From the NCBI RefSeq assembly GCF_024345205.1, contig NZ_BROC01000001.1:1-64000 (forward strand): a DNA stretch of 64,000 nt. The letters run 5' to 3'. A model generated the notes under the pieces. That model saw nothing but the letters and a program-made list of their open reading frames with translations, was not told the DNA's origin and ran no database searches. The position numbers and the translations under genes were made by a program. Numbering within the stretch: position 1 is the stretch's first letter; each line of letters starts with the position of its first letter. This document shows positions 27,895-36,749 of the stretch, piece after piece. The stretch comes from Lapidilactobacillus luobeiensis. GTDB taxonomy: Bacteria > Bacillota > Bacilli > Lactobacillales > Lactobacillaceae.

Positions 27895-29001
27895 ATGAAA
27901 ATCTTGCTTTTAGGTGGAACAGGCGCGATGGGCACACCGCTTGCTAGGAAACTGGCGACGCGCGGAAATGAGGTCTATGTGACAACTCGCATCGTAAGAA
28001 CATCAGAAATAAGCAATTTGTACTTTGTCCAGGGCAATGCCCATGACGCTGTGTTTTTGCAAGAGATGCTCGAAATGGGGAAGTTTGACGCGATTATTGA
28101 CTTTATGGTGTATCAACCCAGTGAATTTAGGGCGCGGGTAGAGTCCTTGCTCAGTAAGACTGGGCACTATTTATTCCTTAGCTCCAGCCGCGTTTATGCG
28201 GATTCAGAAACACCCCTGAACGAGGACTCACCTCGCTTATTAGATGTATGCCAAGATGCTGCATATCTGTCTACGGATGAATACGCGCTTGCAAAAGCCA
28301 GGGAAGAGAACATGTTGTTTGAGTCAAAGCAAACAAACTGGACAATTATTCGGCCCTACATTACTTACAACACTGATCGTCTCCAGCTTGGTACATTGGA
28401 AAAAGATATCTGGTTATGGCGTGCATTGCATGGGCAAAGCATCCCATTTCCCCAAGATGTTGCCTCACACAGGACTACTCTGACTTATGGTGCCGATGTA
28501 GCAGAGGCAATGGCGCGACTACCTGGAAATCCCTTGGCCATGACACAGGCCGTGCACCTGACAGGAACTGAGTCAATAACGTGGCAGGAAGTAAAAGATA
28601 TTTACTGTAGCGTATTAGAACGAAAAACGGGCAACAGGCCAAAACTTTGGCAGCCGATGACCAGCGACAAAATCATAAAGACGATTGATAACGAATATCA
28701 GACTAAATATGATCGTTTATTCGACAGAACTTTTGACAACAGCAAGATGCTCTCTCTTTGCGGGGAAGATTTACGTCTTACATCTGTGCACTCTGGTCTC
28801 ACCAGTTGCTTAGAAAACTTTATCAATAATCCTCGCTGGAGAATACCAGAACCAAAAGTGCAAGCTCGTTTTGATTCATTTACAGGAGAAACAACATCAC
28901 TCTCATCATTTCCAACCACAAAAGCAAAAATCAAATACCTGGGGTGGCATACTATGCCGTGGGCAATGGCTGACATTAAAAATATTTTGAGTAAGGAATA
29001 G
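27895..29001 (+). CDS. NAD-dependent epimerase/dehydratase-like SDR protein
   Basis: A 368-residue extended short-chain dehydrogenase/reductase. The Rossmann motif GGTGAMG (7-13) starts the protein; SSSRVYA and the catalytic YALAK pair follow, then IIRPYITY. The form resembles isoflavone-reductase-like and sugar-4,6-dehydratase relatives. As neighbour of the ThDP enzyme it may reduce or epimerise that enzyme's product or a nucleotide sugar. ATG 27895 has AAGGAG 8 nt upstream. It is the last gene of the co-directional polysaccharide cluster before a 900-nt gap. Confidence 0.82.
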   Translation: MKILLLGGTGAMGTPLARKLATRGNEVYVTTRIVRTSEISNLYFVQGNAHDAVFLQEMLEMGKFDAIIDFMVYQPSEFRARVESLLSKTGHYLFLSSSRVYADSETPLNEDSPRLLDVCQDAAYLSTDEYALAKAREENMLFESKQTNWTIIRPYITYNTDRLQLGTLEKDIWLWRALHGQSIPFPQDVASHRTTLTYGADVAEAMARLPGNPLAMTQAVHLTGTESITWQEVKDIYCSVLERKTGNRPKLWQPMTSDKIIKTIDNEYQTKYDRLFDRTFDNSKMLSLCGEDLRLTSVHSGLTSCLENFINNPRWRIPEPKVQARFDSFTGETTSLSSFPTTKAKIKYLGWHTMPWAMADIKNILSKE

Positions 29002-29107
29002 GATGCTTTTGAACTTCTTTTTACCTCATCACTGTGGGTATTTTATTATTGTATATTTGCTTATGAGTAACTGATTATTGTATCCGTAAAGGACCAACCG
29101 TATTCGA

Positions 29108-29228
29108 TTTTCTTATGTTCTTCACAAAATAGTAAAGAAAATGATGGGGCTGATTTGTTGGTTTTGATTGGTTTTCGTCTAAGCTTACGTTAATTAATCA
29201 AATATTTCAACTGGGGAATCAATGGCAA
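29108..29228 (+). repeat. Imperfect repeat, copy 1 (partner at 31383-31512)
   Basis: Shares TAGTAAAGAAAATGAT, then GATTTGTTG, TTTTGAT-GGTTTTC and ACGTTAAT with the second copy, with scattered changes and small indels. In copy 2 the -10-like TATACT is intact; here it reads TAAGCT. This copy is probably a decayed duplicate. Confidence 0.7.
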
Positions 29229-29427
29229 AAACTGTCGGTGAAGGTGACGTTGTAGCACGTTCCGGACTATCCTACGGTGATTCTGGAGCTGGTGTGAGGT
29301 TACCAATGTGTTGTTGAAGAGTGGTTTTGGGCGAGAAGTACTATGTGCGCTGGTGAATGTGAGAATGTTGATGCAATAATCAATATCGGAGTAATAACAT
29401 CTCAGAACGCACATAAAGGTGTATGTT

Positions 29428-29517
29428 ATGGGGCTTAAAACCTTCTTATTCAGCACTGGTACGGCTGGTGCAACAGTCAATGTGATTCTGTTTAGTATCC
29501 TTAAACATGTAGGATGA
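29428..29517 (+). CDS. Possible 29-residue hydrophobic peptide
   Basis: ATG at 29428 with AAAGGTG 6 nt upstream and TGA at 29515. The peptide begins MGLKTFLFSTGTAGATV and ends LKHVG. It is largely apolar, so it could insert in a membrane. No homologue is recognised and no neighbour hints at a role. It could be a chance frame. Confidence 0.3.
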   Translation: MGLKTFLFSTGTAGATVNVILFSILKHVG

Positions 29518-29656
29518 ATAATATTGATTCGACGCAATATCCAACTTCTGTCAGGTTTGAAATATCGAAATACCTAAATGAGCGAAAATACGCCGATTTA
29601 GAATCCTATTTGTCGTAGAATTAGAAAAACGAGAATAACCATTCAAAAATTATGAA

Positions 29657-29704
29657 AAAGCAGAGATGCCTTTGTGACAACGGCTTGAAAATCTCTGTTT
29701 TTTA
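29657..29704 (+). terminator. Probable terminator
   Basis: AAAAAGCAGAGAT on the 5' side pairs with ATCTCTGTTTTTT on the 3' side. A smaller GCC/GGC pair lies inside the loop. Confidence 0.65.
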
Positions 29705-29901
29705 TTGAGCTAAACACTATTTTGTTGGGAATTCACGATTTAATTTGCATAGAAAGAGTCAGAATATTCCAGCACTCCGACATGAAGTGACTGGAATTGA
29801 ACGAAATGGATTGGTTAAGCACACCGCGTACAATGTATAATTGAGTTTTTATTTTTTTAAATATCAATTATAATAAAACTATCACAAACAGGAGGCCTAT
29901 C

Positions 29902-30918
29902 ATGTACACAAGAACAAAATGGGATAATTTAAGGTTTATTTCTTTGTTGGCTGTAGTTGTTATTCATGTATCGGCATTAGTTATAATTAATTCTGATAAT
30001 GAATTAAACCTATGGCCCTTATTTTTAAATCAATTTAGTAGGTTTTCGGTGCCTGCTTTTTTGGTGGCTTCAGGATATGGTTTAATTGTTTCAAAAAAAG
30101 ATAAGCAAAGTTATTTAGAGTATATTAAAGGTCGGTTTAATAAAATTGGTATTATCTTTTTGATTGCTTCAATTTTCTATTATTTAGTTTTCTCAAAACA
30201 ACCTTTTTCCATTTTATCAATTGATGGAATTGCAACCATCCTGACCGGTAATGCATACTATCATTTATATTATATTGTTCTTCTCTTTATTTTTTACTTG
30301 ATTTTTCCACTCTTATCAAGAATGGTTCGGCGTACTCCCAAAATGATGCTCTTTATCTTTTTCACATTACAACTGGTTTCACAATTTCTTGGTATTATTG
30401 GAATCATTACTTTTTATAAGTATAATATTTTCAATTCAATTTTTTATTTTGTGTTAGGTATATATTTGGCAATCACGCAACAGAGCTTTAAGAGAAATAT
30501 AAGATTATTCTACGTTTTGTTGGTAGTGAGTTTTATACTCTTGATTTCTTTTAATTATATATACTATTCATTAACACATAATATATCACTTGCAACAACC
30601 ACAATGAATCCTGTTGTGACCATTTTTGCTACCAGTTTTATTATCACATTTTTGAACTCGAATTTTGATTTTACTAACTATTTAAAGGCTGATATTTCCT
30701 ATTATATTTATCTAGTACATCCACTTTTTATTTCGGTATTTTCTAAATTAATCGGATTACTTGACATCAATATAGATAATGTCTTTAGTTTTTTTATTCT
30801 ACTTGTCTTTGTGCTTTTGAGTAGTTTCTTATTTTCATGGGTGATTAAACAACTAATGAGTATCTCAACCAGTCTATTGAGAAGGGCTAGAAGCTTAGTA
30901 AAAGTGAAGAAGGAGTAA
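29902..30918 (+). CDS. Acyltransferase family 3 membrane protein
   Basis: A 338-residue protein with about ten membrane helices. The family start is visible (WDNLRFISLLAVVVIHVSAL, with the conserved His, and later FSVPAFLVASGYG). Acyltransferase 3 proteins move acyl groups, often acetyl, onto sugars of surface polymers or peptidoglycan. Its position beside the polysaccharide locus suggests it O-acetylates that polymer. ATG with AGGAGG 7 nt upstream. AT-rich like the variable part of the locus. Confidence 0.88.
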   Translation: MYTRTKWDNLRFISLLAVVVIHVSALVIINSDNELNLWPLFLNQFSRFSVPAFLVASGYGLIVSKKDKQSYLEYIKGRFNKIGIIFLIASIFYYLVFSKQPFSILSIDGIATILTGNAYYHLYYIVLLFIFYLIFPLLSRMVRRTPKMMLFIFFTLQLVSQFLGIIGIITFYKYNIFNSIFYFVLGIYLAITQQSFKRNIRLFYVLLVVSFILLISFNYIYYSLTHNISLATTTMNPVVTIFATSFIITFLNSNFDFTNYLKADISYYIYLVHPLFISVFSKLIGLLDINIDNVFSFFILLVFVLLSSFLFSWVIKQLMSISTSLLRRARSLVKVKKE

Positions 30919-31291
30919 ATTGAATAACTAATTTGCCTAACTGTAATCCCATCATATTGGAAAAGTAGTTAAGCCTTAATAATTATAGCTTTCTAACCTA
31001 GTAATGAAATAATTCTATTGTGTTAAAAAATAATTTCTTGCACAACTAAACTAGTAAGGAGCTTTTTACGTCTACTTTATATAGAGAAATTCTGGATAAT
31101 GGCGGGAAATAGCGATATTTAACTTTCAATTCCTACTTAAAGATTAGTTATCATTCGATTAAAAATAGATCTTAAGAAAGTTCTGAGCTTGATAATAAGC
31201 ATTCAGCCAAATTGCGGATTATGTTTCCATCTCAGATTATCTATAACTATTTCGTTATATTTCTATGATATTTTTTATGAAAAAAAGAAGC

Positions 31292-31389
31292 AAGAAATCG
31301 TTCGCTTTCGGATAGATGTCAAGGGCGGTTTTGAAATGCAGGTTGGGCCTGCATTTCAAAATCGCTCTCGACAGCCGCCCCCATTTCTT
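31292..31389. repeat. Large nested hairpin
   Basis: The core is a perfect 14-bp stem (TTTTGAAATGCAGG 31329-31342 with 31348-31361) around TTGGG. GGGCGG (31323-31328) pairs with CCGCCC (31375-31380), and AAGAAAT (31292-31298) with ATTTCTT (31383-31389). It has no T-run directly after the core, so it is not a simple terminator. Confidence 0.75.
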
Positions 31390-31512
31390 ACGTTTTTCTA
31401 AACATAGTAAAGAAAATGATAGGACGAAGGGGGATTTGTTGATTTTGATAGGTTTTCTTCTATACTAACGTTAATCAATCAATTAAACTGATTGATTTAG
31501 TGGATCGATGGA
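31383..31512 (+). repeat. Imperfect repeat, copy 2, with promoter-like motif
   Basis: Second copy of the segment at 29108-29228. It contains TTGTTG (31436-31441) and TATACT (31461-31466) with a 19-nt spacer, a weak promoter candidate for the small membrane peptide starting at 31529. Confidence 0.6.
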
Positions 31513-31528
31513 AACCGAGGTAATCACA

Positions 31529-31630
31529 ATGAACCTACTGATAATATGTCTATTGGCTCTATGGGGAGCGATGGGGATCTTGGCGATTATGACTGTTTTG
31601 GGTGCTAGCCGTTTGCGCCGACGCGGCTAA
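31529..31630 (+). CDS. Possible 33-residue single-span membrane peptide
   Basis: ATG at 31529 with GAGGT 7 nt upstream and TAA at 31628-31630. The peptide is MNLLIICLLALWGAMGILAI followed by MTVLGASRLRRRG: one hydrophobic helix and a basic tail. A promoter-like motif lies about 60 nt upstream and a good terminator 24 nt downstream, so it looks like a complete small transcription unit. Type I toxins and small membrane regulators have this shape, but no family match is claimed. Confidence 0.45.
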   Translation: MNLLIICLLALWGAMGILAIMTVLGASRLRRRG

Positions 31631-31653
31631 CAATTTAATGGGCTATTGAGGAG

Positions 31654-31687
31654 GTCACAATACTGTTTAGCGGTATTGTGGCTTTTT
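31654..31687 (+). terminator. Terminator of the small peptide unit
   Basis: GTCACAATAC (31654-31663) pairs with GTATTGTGGC (31673-31682), followed by TTTTT. Confidence 0.8.
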
Positions 31688-32014
31688 GTTATTTCAAGAT
31701 GTGGTTGGATCGTGACGGTTACTGTGGGGCAGAAACTGTCGCCAACGCAACCAAGATCAGTGCTGCTGGTTGTCTAGTTTAGTTTTTTACAAGCAGACTA
31801 ATAACTTATTTTGCTGAATTTAATTGAATCAAGCTTGATTTTAAGCCATTCCGTGTTGGTGCGGAGTGGCTTTTTGCTGTTTTGGTTGGTGCTGGTGCTG
31901 AACGGGATAAGCGACTTTTGCGGCGGAAATTTATATAATGCCTTTGACAAGATTTATCAGCTTGAAAACGGTTTAAACGAATGTTGGTCCAACCTGGGGG
32001 AGGGTGTGGTCAAA

Positions 32015-35000
32015 TTGACAGTTAAAAGTATTAAGTTGCATCATCAGGAACATGTTTTTGTTGTGTCATTGGTGGGAATGGCAACATTATTGGTATTGGG
32101 TGAACCACCGCATGAAGCGCAGGCGGTAACACCGGCTGTTGCAACGACGGCGGTGGCCGCGGTGTCTGGTCAGACATTAGTGTCACCAGCGTCATCTTCA
32201 CGTGTGGCGACGGCACAAAGTGATTTTCAGTGGTCGCTTGATGATAGTGCGAACACGGCAACTTTGACGGGGGTCAATAGTGGTGTGGTGTTAGGCGCAG
32301 TCGTGATTCCTGATACGGTCAGCGTGGCTGGTAAAAATTACACCGTCACGGCGATCGGCCCGGGCGCCTTTCAAAGCCAAGAGTCTTTGACGAGTGTGGC
32401 GTTTGGTTCGAATTTGCGCAGTATTGGTGACAATGCCTTTGTTTATGCCGGTCAACTGACCACAGTTGATTTCAGTCAAGCGACTGATCTAGTGACGATC
32501 GGTAATAATGCCTTTCAATCTAATGGTAGCTTGACTGCGGTAGCGCTGCCGGCAAGTTTGACGCAACTGGGAGCGGCGGCGTTTGAATATGATGGTCAGT
32601 TGACCACAGTTGTGTTGCCAGCCGGGTTGACGGCGATCGCGCCAGAGACGTTTACCAGTTGTACGTCTTTGCGTCAGGTCGATTTTGCGCCAGGCTCGCA
32701 GTTACAAACGATCGGGGCCAGTGCTTTTGCCTATAATGCGGCTTTGACTTCATTTGCGTTACCAGCGACGGTGCAAACGATCGGGACGCAGGCTTTTGCC
32801 GGTGCCGGTCAGTTGACTACTGTTTCGATCCCGACGGATACGCAACTGACGGAGATCGCGGCGGGGGCGTTTATGTACGATGGCGCGTTGACGGACTTTC
32901 GTTTTCCCGATACTTTGACTACGTTAGGCGCGCAGGCTTTTCTTGGCGCCAGTGCTTTACCCAGTGCCGCTTTTGGTCCAAATTTGACGGCGATCGGTGC
33001 TCAGGCTTTTCTTTATGATGGGGGCCTGAAGACGCTTGATTTCAATCGGGCGTCGGCGTTGACGGCGATCCAGGATCAAGCTTTTGAATATTGCGGTCTG
33101 ACTGGAGCGCTGAATCTGCCCCAAAATCTGGTCACGATCGCTGCTGGGGCTTTTGCCGGGAATCATATTACGGCGATCGGTTTTCCGAATGCTTTGCAGT
33201 CGATCGGCACGAGTGCTTTTGCCTATAACGCGATCACTGGGACTTTGCGAGTACCAAGTTCGATCACGGCGATCGGCGCTGACGGTTTCTTAGGGAATCA
33301 ATTAGAGGCGGTGATCTTGGATGGTGATCGGGTCGAGCTCGGTAATGACGTCTTCACTTATAACCGCATCACGACGATCCATGGCAATACGGTGGTCAAC
33401 GACAACGTCATCGGCCGCCAAAACATGGCGACGATCTTCACCGATCCGGCCCATGTTTCGATCGCGGATTATTTTAGTTTGGCTTACAACGGTCGGAGCG
33501 CGATCGAGCAGGATCTGACCATCGATCAATTGAGTGATGGGGTCACTTATCGTGCTGGTGAATTTACGGTACCGACTGGGACCAAAGATTTCTACTTTGA
33601 CTGGTCCCTGCCTGAGAATGGTCAGAATGTTTATAGTGGTCGTTACCATGTCGTGCTTAGTAATCCGGAGATCAAGGCCATTGATTCCACCGTACTGATG
33701 GGGATGTCTTGGGATAAAAACGATAATTTCGTCAGTGCCATCCTAGATGATGGTCAGGTTTTGGACCTGAATGATTTGACCGTCACGATCCAAGATCCGA
33801 CTGGTCAAACGGTGCCAACATTGGACACGACTCAAGCCGGCGTTTATCGCGTAACTTACCAATATGGTAACTATCAGACGACGGTGTCTGTAACGGTGGA
33901 GAAGCGGCCCGGCACGTATACCTTGACGGGTAACAGCCAGACAGTCTATAGTGGTCAGACTCAAGGTCCTAGTGAGGTCAGTGGGTATCAGTTGGCTTTA
34001 TCGAACGGGACGACTTACGTGCTGAAAAATGGTGATCTCGAGTTAACGACGACTAACGCGGCGCAGGATGCTGGTCAATATCAGGTTCAATTAAGCGCTC
34101 AAGGGTTGACGGATCTTCAAGGCATCAATGCCGAGAATACTTATTATCAATGGACTCAAGAGAAACCTGAGGCCGCTAAGTTTACGATTACTCCAGCCCC
34201 TGCGACGATCACTGCCGCTGACTTGACAAAATATGCTGGTGACGCGGATCCAACGTTGACGGCGACGGTGGCTAATCCGGCGGAGCAAACTGGGGGCGCG
34301 CCGCTAGTCTATGACCTGACGCGTCAAAGCGGTGAAACTGCTGGTGAATACCCGATCACGGTGCAAACAACGCCAACCGCCAATCCAAATTACAATGTTA
34401 AAACAGTTTCTGGCAATTTGACGATTTTAGCCAACCAAGAAAGTATTACGGCTAGTGATTTTACGATGTACGTTGGGGATCCCCAACCAATAAGCGCTGA
34501 TTTCAAAGCCAGCGCGACTGATAAAACGGGGGCTGCTAGCGCAGTCACGATCGATTTGAGTCAAGCCGATTTCACACAGGCTGGTAGCTACCCAGTGGCA
34601 GTCACCAGTGCCTCCGGTCAAAGCAAAACGGTCACCTTGACCGTCAAAGCCAGCGCCGTCAGCCTGACTGGTAATGATTTCACGATGTATGTCGGTGATC
34701 GGCAACCAACTGTTGCGGATTTTGGCGCTCAAGCTACAGCCAAGGATGGGACCAGTCTCCCGGTGCAAGTTGATCTTGACCAGGTCAACTTCACACAGGC
34801 AGGCACTTATCCGGTGCAATTGAGCGCGGCCAATGGCTTGACCAAGACGATCAAATTGGTGTTGTTGCCGAATCGGCAATCATTGACTGGTGAAGATTTT
34901 GATACCTATGAAGGCCAACCACTGCCGAGTTTAGCTGATCTGCGCGTTCAGGCCACAGATAAAAGTGGTCAGGAGATCGCGGTCGCTGCTGATTTTAGTC

Positions 35001-36319
35001 AAGTTCAAATGGGGGCTGTCGGCGATTATCCGGTCAAACTGACAACAGCGGATGGTCAGGAACTGACGGTCATCGTCCATGTTCGTGCCAGTCAGCGAGC
35101 GATCTCTGGTCAAGACTATACCATGTACGTTGGTCAGTCCCAACCAACTGTTGCTGACTTTAAAGGGGTGGCGAGCGATCCGGCTGGTCAAGCATTGGTG
35201 GTCAACGCTGACTTTTCGCAAGTGGATTGGCAACTCGCCGGCGATTATCCAGTCACGTTGACCGCGACTGATGGTCAGACCAAGGTGGTTCAGTTACATT
35301 TATTGGCAAATAAACAGGGGATCCATGGCCAGGATTATACCATGTACGTTGGTGATCCCAGACCAACAGTGGCCGACTTTCAAGCTGTTGCCGCGGATAT
35401 GGCTGGGAATAGTTTGCCGGTCAGTGCGGATTTGACTGGCATTGACTTTCAGACGGCGGGCAACTATCCGGTCAAGTTGACTGCCAGTGATGGGCAAACT
35501 CTCTTGGTCCAATTGCATTTATTGGCGAATCAGCAACACATTACCGGTCAAGACCACACGATGTATGTTGGCGAACCGTTGCCGACGGTGACTGATTTTG
35601 CAGCGGTCGCCACTGATAAAACAGGGCAGCGGATCGGCGTGATCGCGGATCTTAGTCAAGTGCAAGCTGACCAACCCGGGCGCTATCCAGTTATCTTAAC
35701 GGCAGTCGATGGGCAGCGTTACACTGTTCATCTAGACGTCAAGGCCGATCTGGCTAGTTTAACGGCGCGAAATTACACCATGTTTATTGGTGACCCCTTG
35801 CCGACAGCTACCAGTTTTAAAGCGGTGGCGACCGATCGTGATGGTCAACCTGAGCCAGCCTTCCTCGATTTGAGTCAGGCCGATCTGACTAAAGCGGGTA
35901 CTTATCCGGTGACCTTGACAACTGCCTCAGGCGAGGAGATCACGGTTAAACTACGGGTCGTGGCGAAATACCAGCAGCCTGAAGAACCTAACCAACCTGA
36001 AAAACCGACTAAACCAATGGCGCCGACGAAACCAGTCGATCCCAACGCTCCAGTTGTTAAACCGACTCAGCCAGTGCAACCAAGTCGCCCTAACCGACCT
36101 AGCTCAAGTCGGCCAAGTCCGCTAGCAACGCCACAACGCCCAGCTATCTTGACAAATGATTGGCGCGGCAACAGTCAGAATGTTCAAAAAGGATTGCCAC
36201 AGACCTCAGAACAACGGCATATCTGGCCGATCGTTCTAGGCGGTTTGACCTTAGGATTACTGACTTTAGGAAGTTGGTTCCGTAAGTTTTGGCATCAAAG
36301 CGGTCGTCATTCGAAATAA
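32015..36319 (+). CDS. Large LPxT-anchored surface protein, BspA-type repeats plus seven 73-residue repeats
   Basis: A 1434-residue exported protein. A signal peptide (MTVKSIKLHHQEHVF, hydrophobic core, likely cut after HEAQA) precedes about a dozen BspA-like leucine-rich repeats (pattern LTAIGAQAF, SLPxxLTxI) to about residue 480. Ig-like and MBG-like parts follow, then seven tandem repeats of about 73 residues (nt 34433-35966; core DFTMYVGDPQPTVADF and AGTYPVxLT). A Pro-rich wall linker leads to LPQTS, a membrane helix and a basic tail. It is probably an adhesin displayed by sortase. The TTG at 32015 is chosen for GGAGG 11 nt upstream; the frame continues to 31811 without a site. The sorting signal has Ser in place of the usual Gly. 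GC-richer than the region before it. Confidence 0.85.
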   Translation: MTVKSIKLHHQEHVFVVSLVGMATLLVLGEPPHEAQAVTPAVATTAVAAVSGQTLVSPASSSRVATAQSDFQWSLDDSANTATLTGVNSGVVLGAVVIPDTVSVAGKNYTVTAIGPGAFQSQESLTSVAFGSNLRSIGDNAFVYAGQLTTVDFSQATDLVTIGNNAFQSNGSLTAVALPASLTQLGAAAFEYDGQLTTVVLPAGLTAIAPETFTSCTSLRQVDFAPGSQLQTIGASAFAYNAALTSFALPATVQTIGTQAFAGAGQLTTVSIPTDTQLTEIAAGAFMYDGALTDFRFPDTLTTLGAQAFLGASALPSAAFGPNLTAIGAQAFLYDGGLKTLDFNRASALTAIQDQAFEYCGLTGALNLPQNLVTIAAGAFAGNHITAIGFPNALQSIGTSAFAYNAITGTLRVPSSITAIGADGFLGNQLEAVILDGDRVELGNDVFTYNRITTIHGNTVVNDNVIGRQNMATIFTDPAHVSIADYFSLAYNGRSAIEQDLTIDQLSDGVTYRAGEFTVPTGTKDFYFDWSLPENGQNVYSGRYHVVLSNPEIKAIDSTVLMGMSWDKNDNFVSAILDDGQVLDLNDLTVTIQDPTGQTVPTLDTTQAGVYRVTYQYGNYQTTVSVTVEKRPGTYTLTGNSQTVYSGQTQGPSEVSGYQLALSNGTTYVLKNGDLELTTTNAAQDAGQYQVQLSAQGLTDLQGINAENTYYQWTQEKPEAAKFTITPAPATITAADLTKYAGDADPTLTATVANPAEQTGGAPLVYDLTRQSGETAGEYPITVQTTPTANPNYNVKTVSGNLTILANQESITASDFTMYVGDPQPISADFKASATDKTGAASAVTIDLSQADFTQAGSYPVAVTSASGQSKTVTLTVKASAVSLTGNDFTMYVGDRQPTVADFGAQATAKDGTSLPVQVDLDQVNFTQAGTYPVQLSAANGLTKTIKLVLLPNRQSLTGEDFDTYEGQPLPSLADLRVQATDKSGQEIAVAADFSQVQMGAVGDYPVKLTTADGQELTVIVHVRASQRAISGQDYTMYVGQSQPTVADFKGVASDPAGQALVVNADFSQVDWQLAGDYPVTLTATDGQTKVVQLHLLANKQGIHGQDYTMYVGDPRPTVADFQAVAADMAGNSLPVSADLTGIDFQTAGNYPVKLTASDGQTLLVQLHLLANQQHITGQDHTMYVGEPLPTVTDFAAVATDKTGQRIGVIADLSQVQADQPGRYPVILTAVDGQRYTVHLDVKADLASLTARNYTMFIGDPLPTATSFKAVATDRDGQPEPAFLDLSQADLTKAGTYPVTLTTASGEEITVKLRVVAKYQQPEEPNQPEKPTKPMAPTKPVDPNAPVVKPTQPVQPSRPNRPSSSRPSPLATPQRPAILTNDWRGNSQNVQKGLPQTSEQRHIWPIVLGGLTLGLLTLGSWFRKFWHQSGRHSK

Positions 36320-36321
36320 AA

Positions 36322-36700
36322 AAGAGTGCGAGCCAGCCTGAATAGCTTCTGAGCATTAACCTAGCTAGGATTTTGGAGGCAGGTCTTAGCCTCCGGAAGC
36401 CTAGCGTAGTTAAGCGGAAGATGCTAGGCTGGCAAGCACGTTTCTAAATCAGAGTGCGAGCGAGGATGGGTGGCTGCGAGCATTAGCCTAGTCACGGTTT
36501 TGAAAGCCGCTTTTTGCTTTCGGAACCATGACGTAGCTAAGCACAACAGCCAATCCTCGCGCAGCACGTTTCAAAATCAAAGTGCGACCCGATCCGGGTA
36601 GTGCTCGCGCATTAGCCCAGTAACTGTTTTGGAAACTGATCTTTGCTTCCGGAATAGTTACATAGCTAAGCGGAAAGTACTGGGCTGGGAGCACGTCTCA
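36322..36700 (+). repeat. Family 2 (type D) palindromic repeat, three tandem copies
   Basis: Three units of about 123 nt repeat every 127-129 nt: D1 36322-36444, D2 36451-36573, D3 about 36579-36700. Each opens near GAGTGCGA and closes near GCACGT(T/C)TC. Conserved blocks are GCATTAxCC(T/C)AG, TTTTGGA, CTTCCGGAA and GTAGCTAAGC. Stems differ but still pair: outer GCCAGCCT/AGGCTGGC in D1 and GCGAGGAT/ATCCTCGC in D2; middle CTAGG/CCTAG in D1, GTCACGG/CCATGAC in D2 and GTAACT/AGTTAC in D3; tip GGAGGC/GCCTCC in D1 and GAAAGC/GCTTTC in D2. The array starts 3 nt after the surface-protein stop codon. Confidence 0.85.
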
Positions 36701-36749
36701 AAAATAGCGCGTGATCAGTGGTTGAAAAACTGATCACGCGCTATTTTTG
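36699..36749. terminator. Perfect 21-bp bidirectional terminator
   Basis: Arms 36699-36719 and 36729-36749 are perfectly complementary around a 9-nt loop. The A-run at one end and T-run at the other allow termination in both directions, here between the surface protein and the convergent lexA gene. Confidence 0.9.

Larger units (their letters stand above)
29002..29901. other. Gap with duplicated promoter-like segment, small frame and terminator
   Basis: No long gene fits. The segment 29108-29228 is related to 31383-31512. A 29-codon frame (29428-29517) has a good ribosome binding site. A terminator-like hairpin sits at 29657-29704. A TATAAT at 29869-29874 lies just before the acyltransferase and may be its -10, with no well-placed -35. 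The rest is AT-rich and without visible structure. Confidence 0.45.
30919..32014. other. Long gap with hairpin, small membrane-peptide unit and terminator
   Basis: From 30919 to about 31290 I see only AT-rich sequence. A large hairpin follows (31292-31389), then the second copy of the 29.1-kb repeat, a 33-codon gene-like unit (31529-31630) and its terminator. A long frame also runs from 31811 into the surface protein gene, but it lacks a ribosome binding site and a signal sequence start. Confidence 0.45.

Noticed and set aside
31811-32014. Upstream extension of the surface protein
   Set aside because: There is no ribosome binding site before 31811, and the extension would bury the signal peptide about 70 residues inside the protein.
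36322-36700. Tandem repeats considered as a CRISPR array
   Set aside because: Units are about 127 nt, palindromic and imperfect, with no unique spacers and no cas genes.
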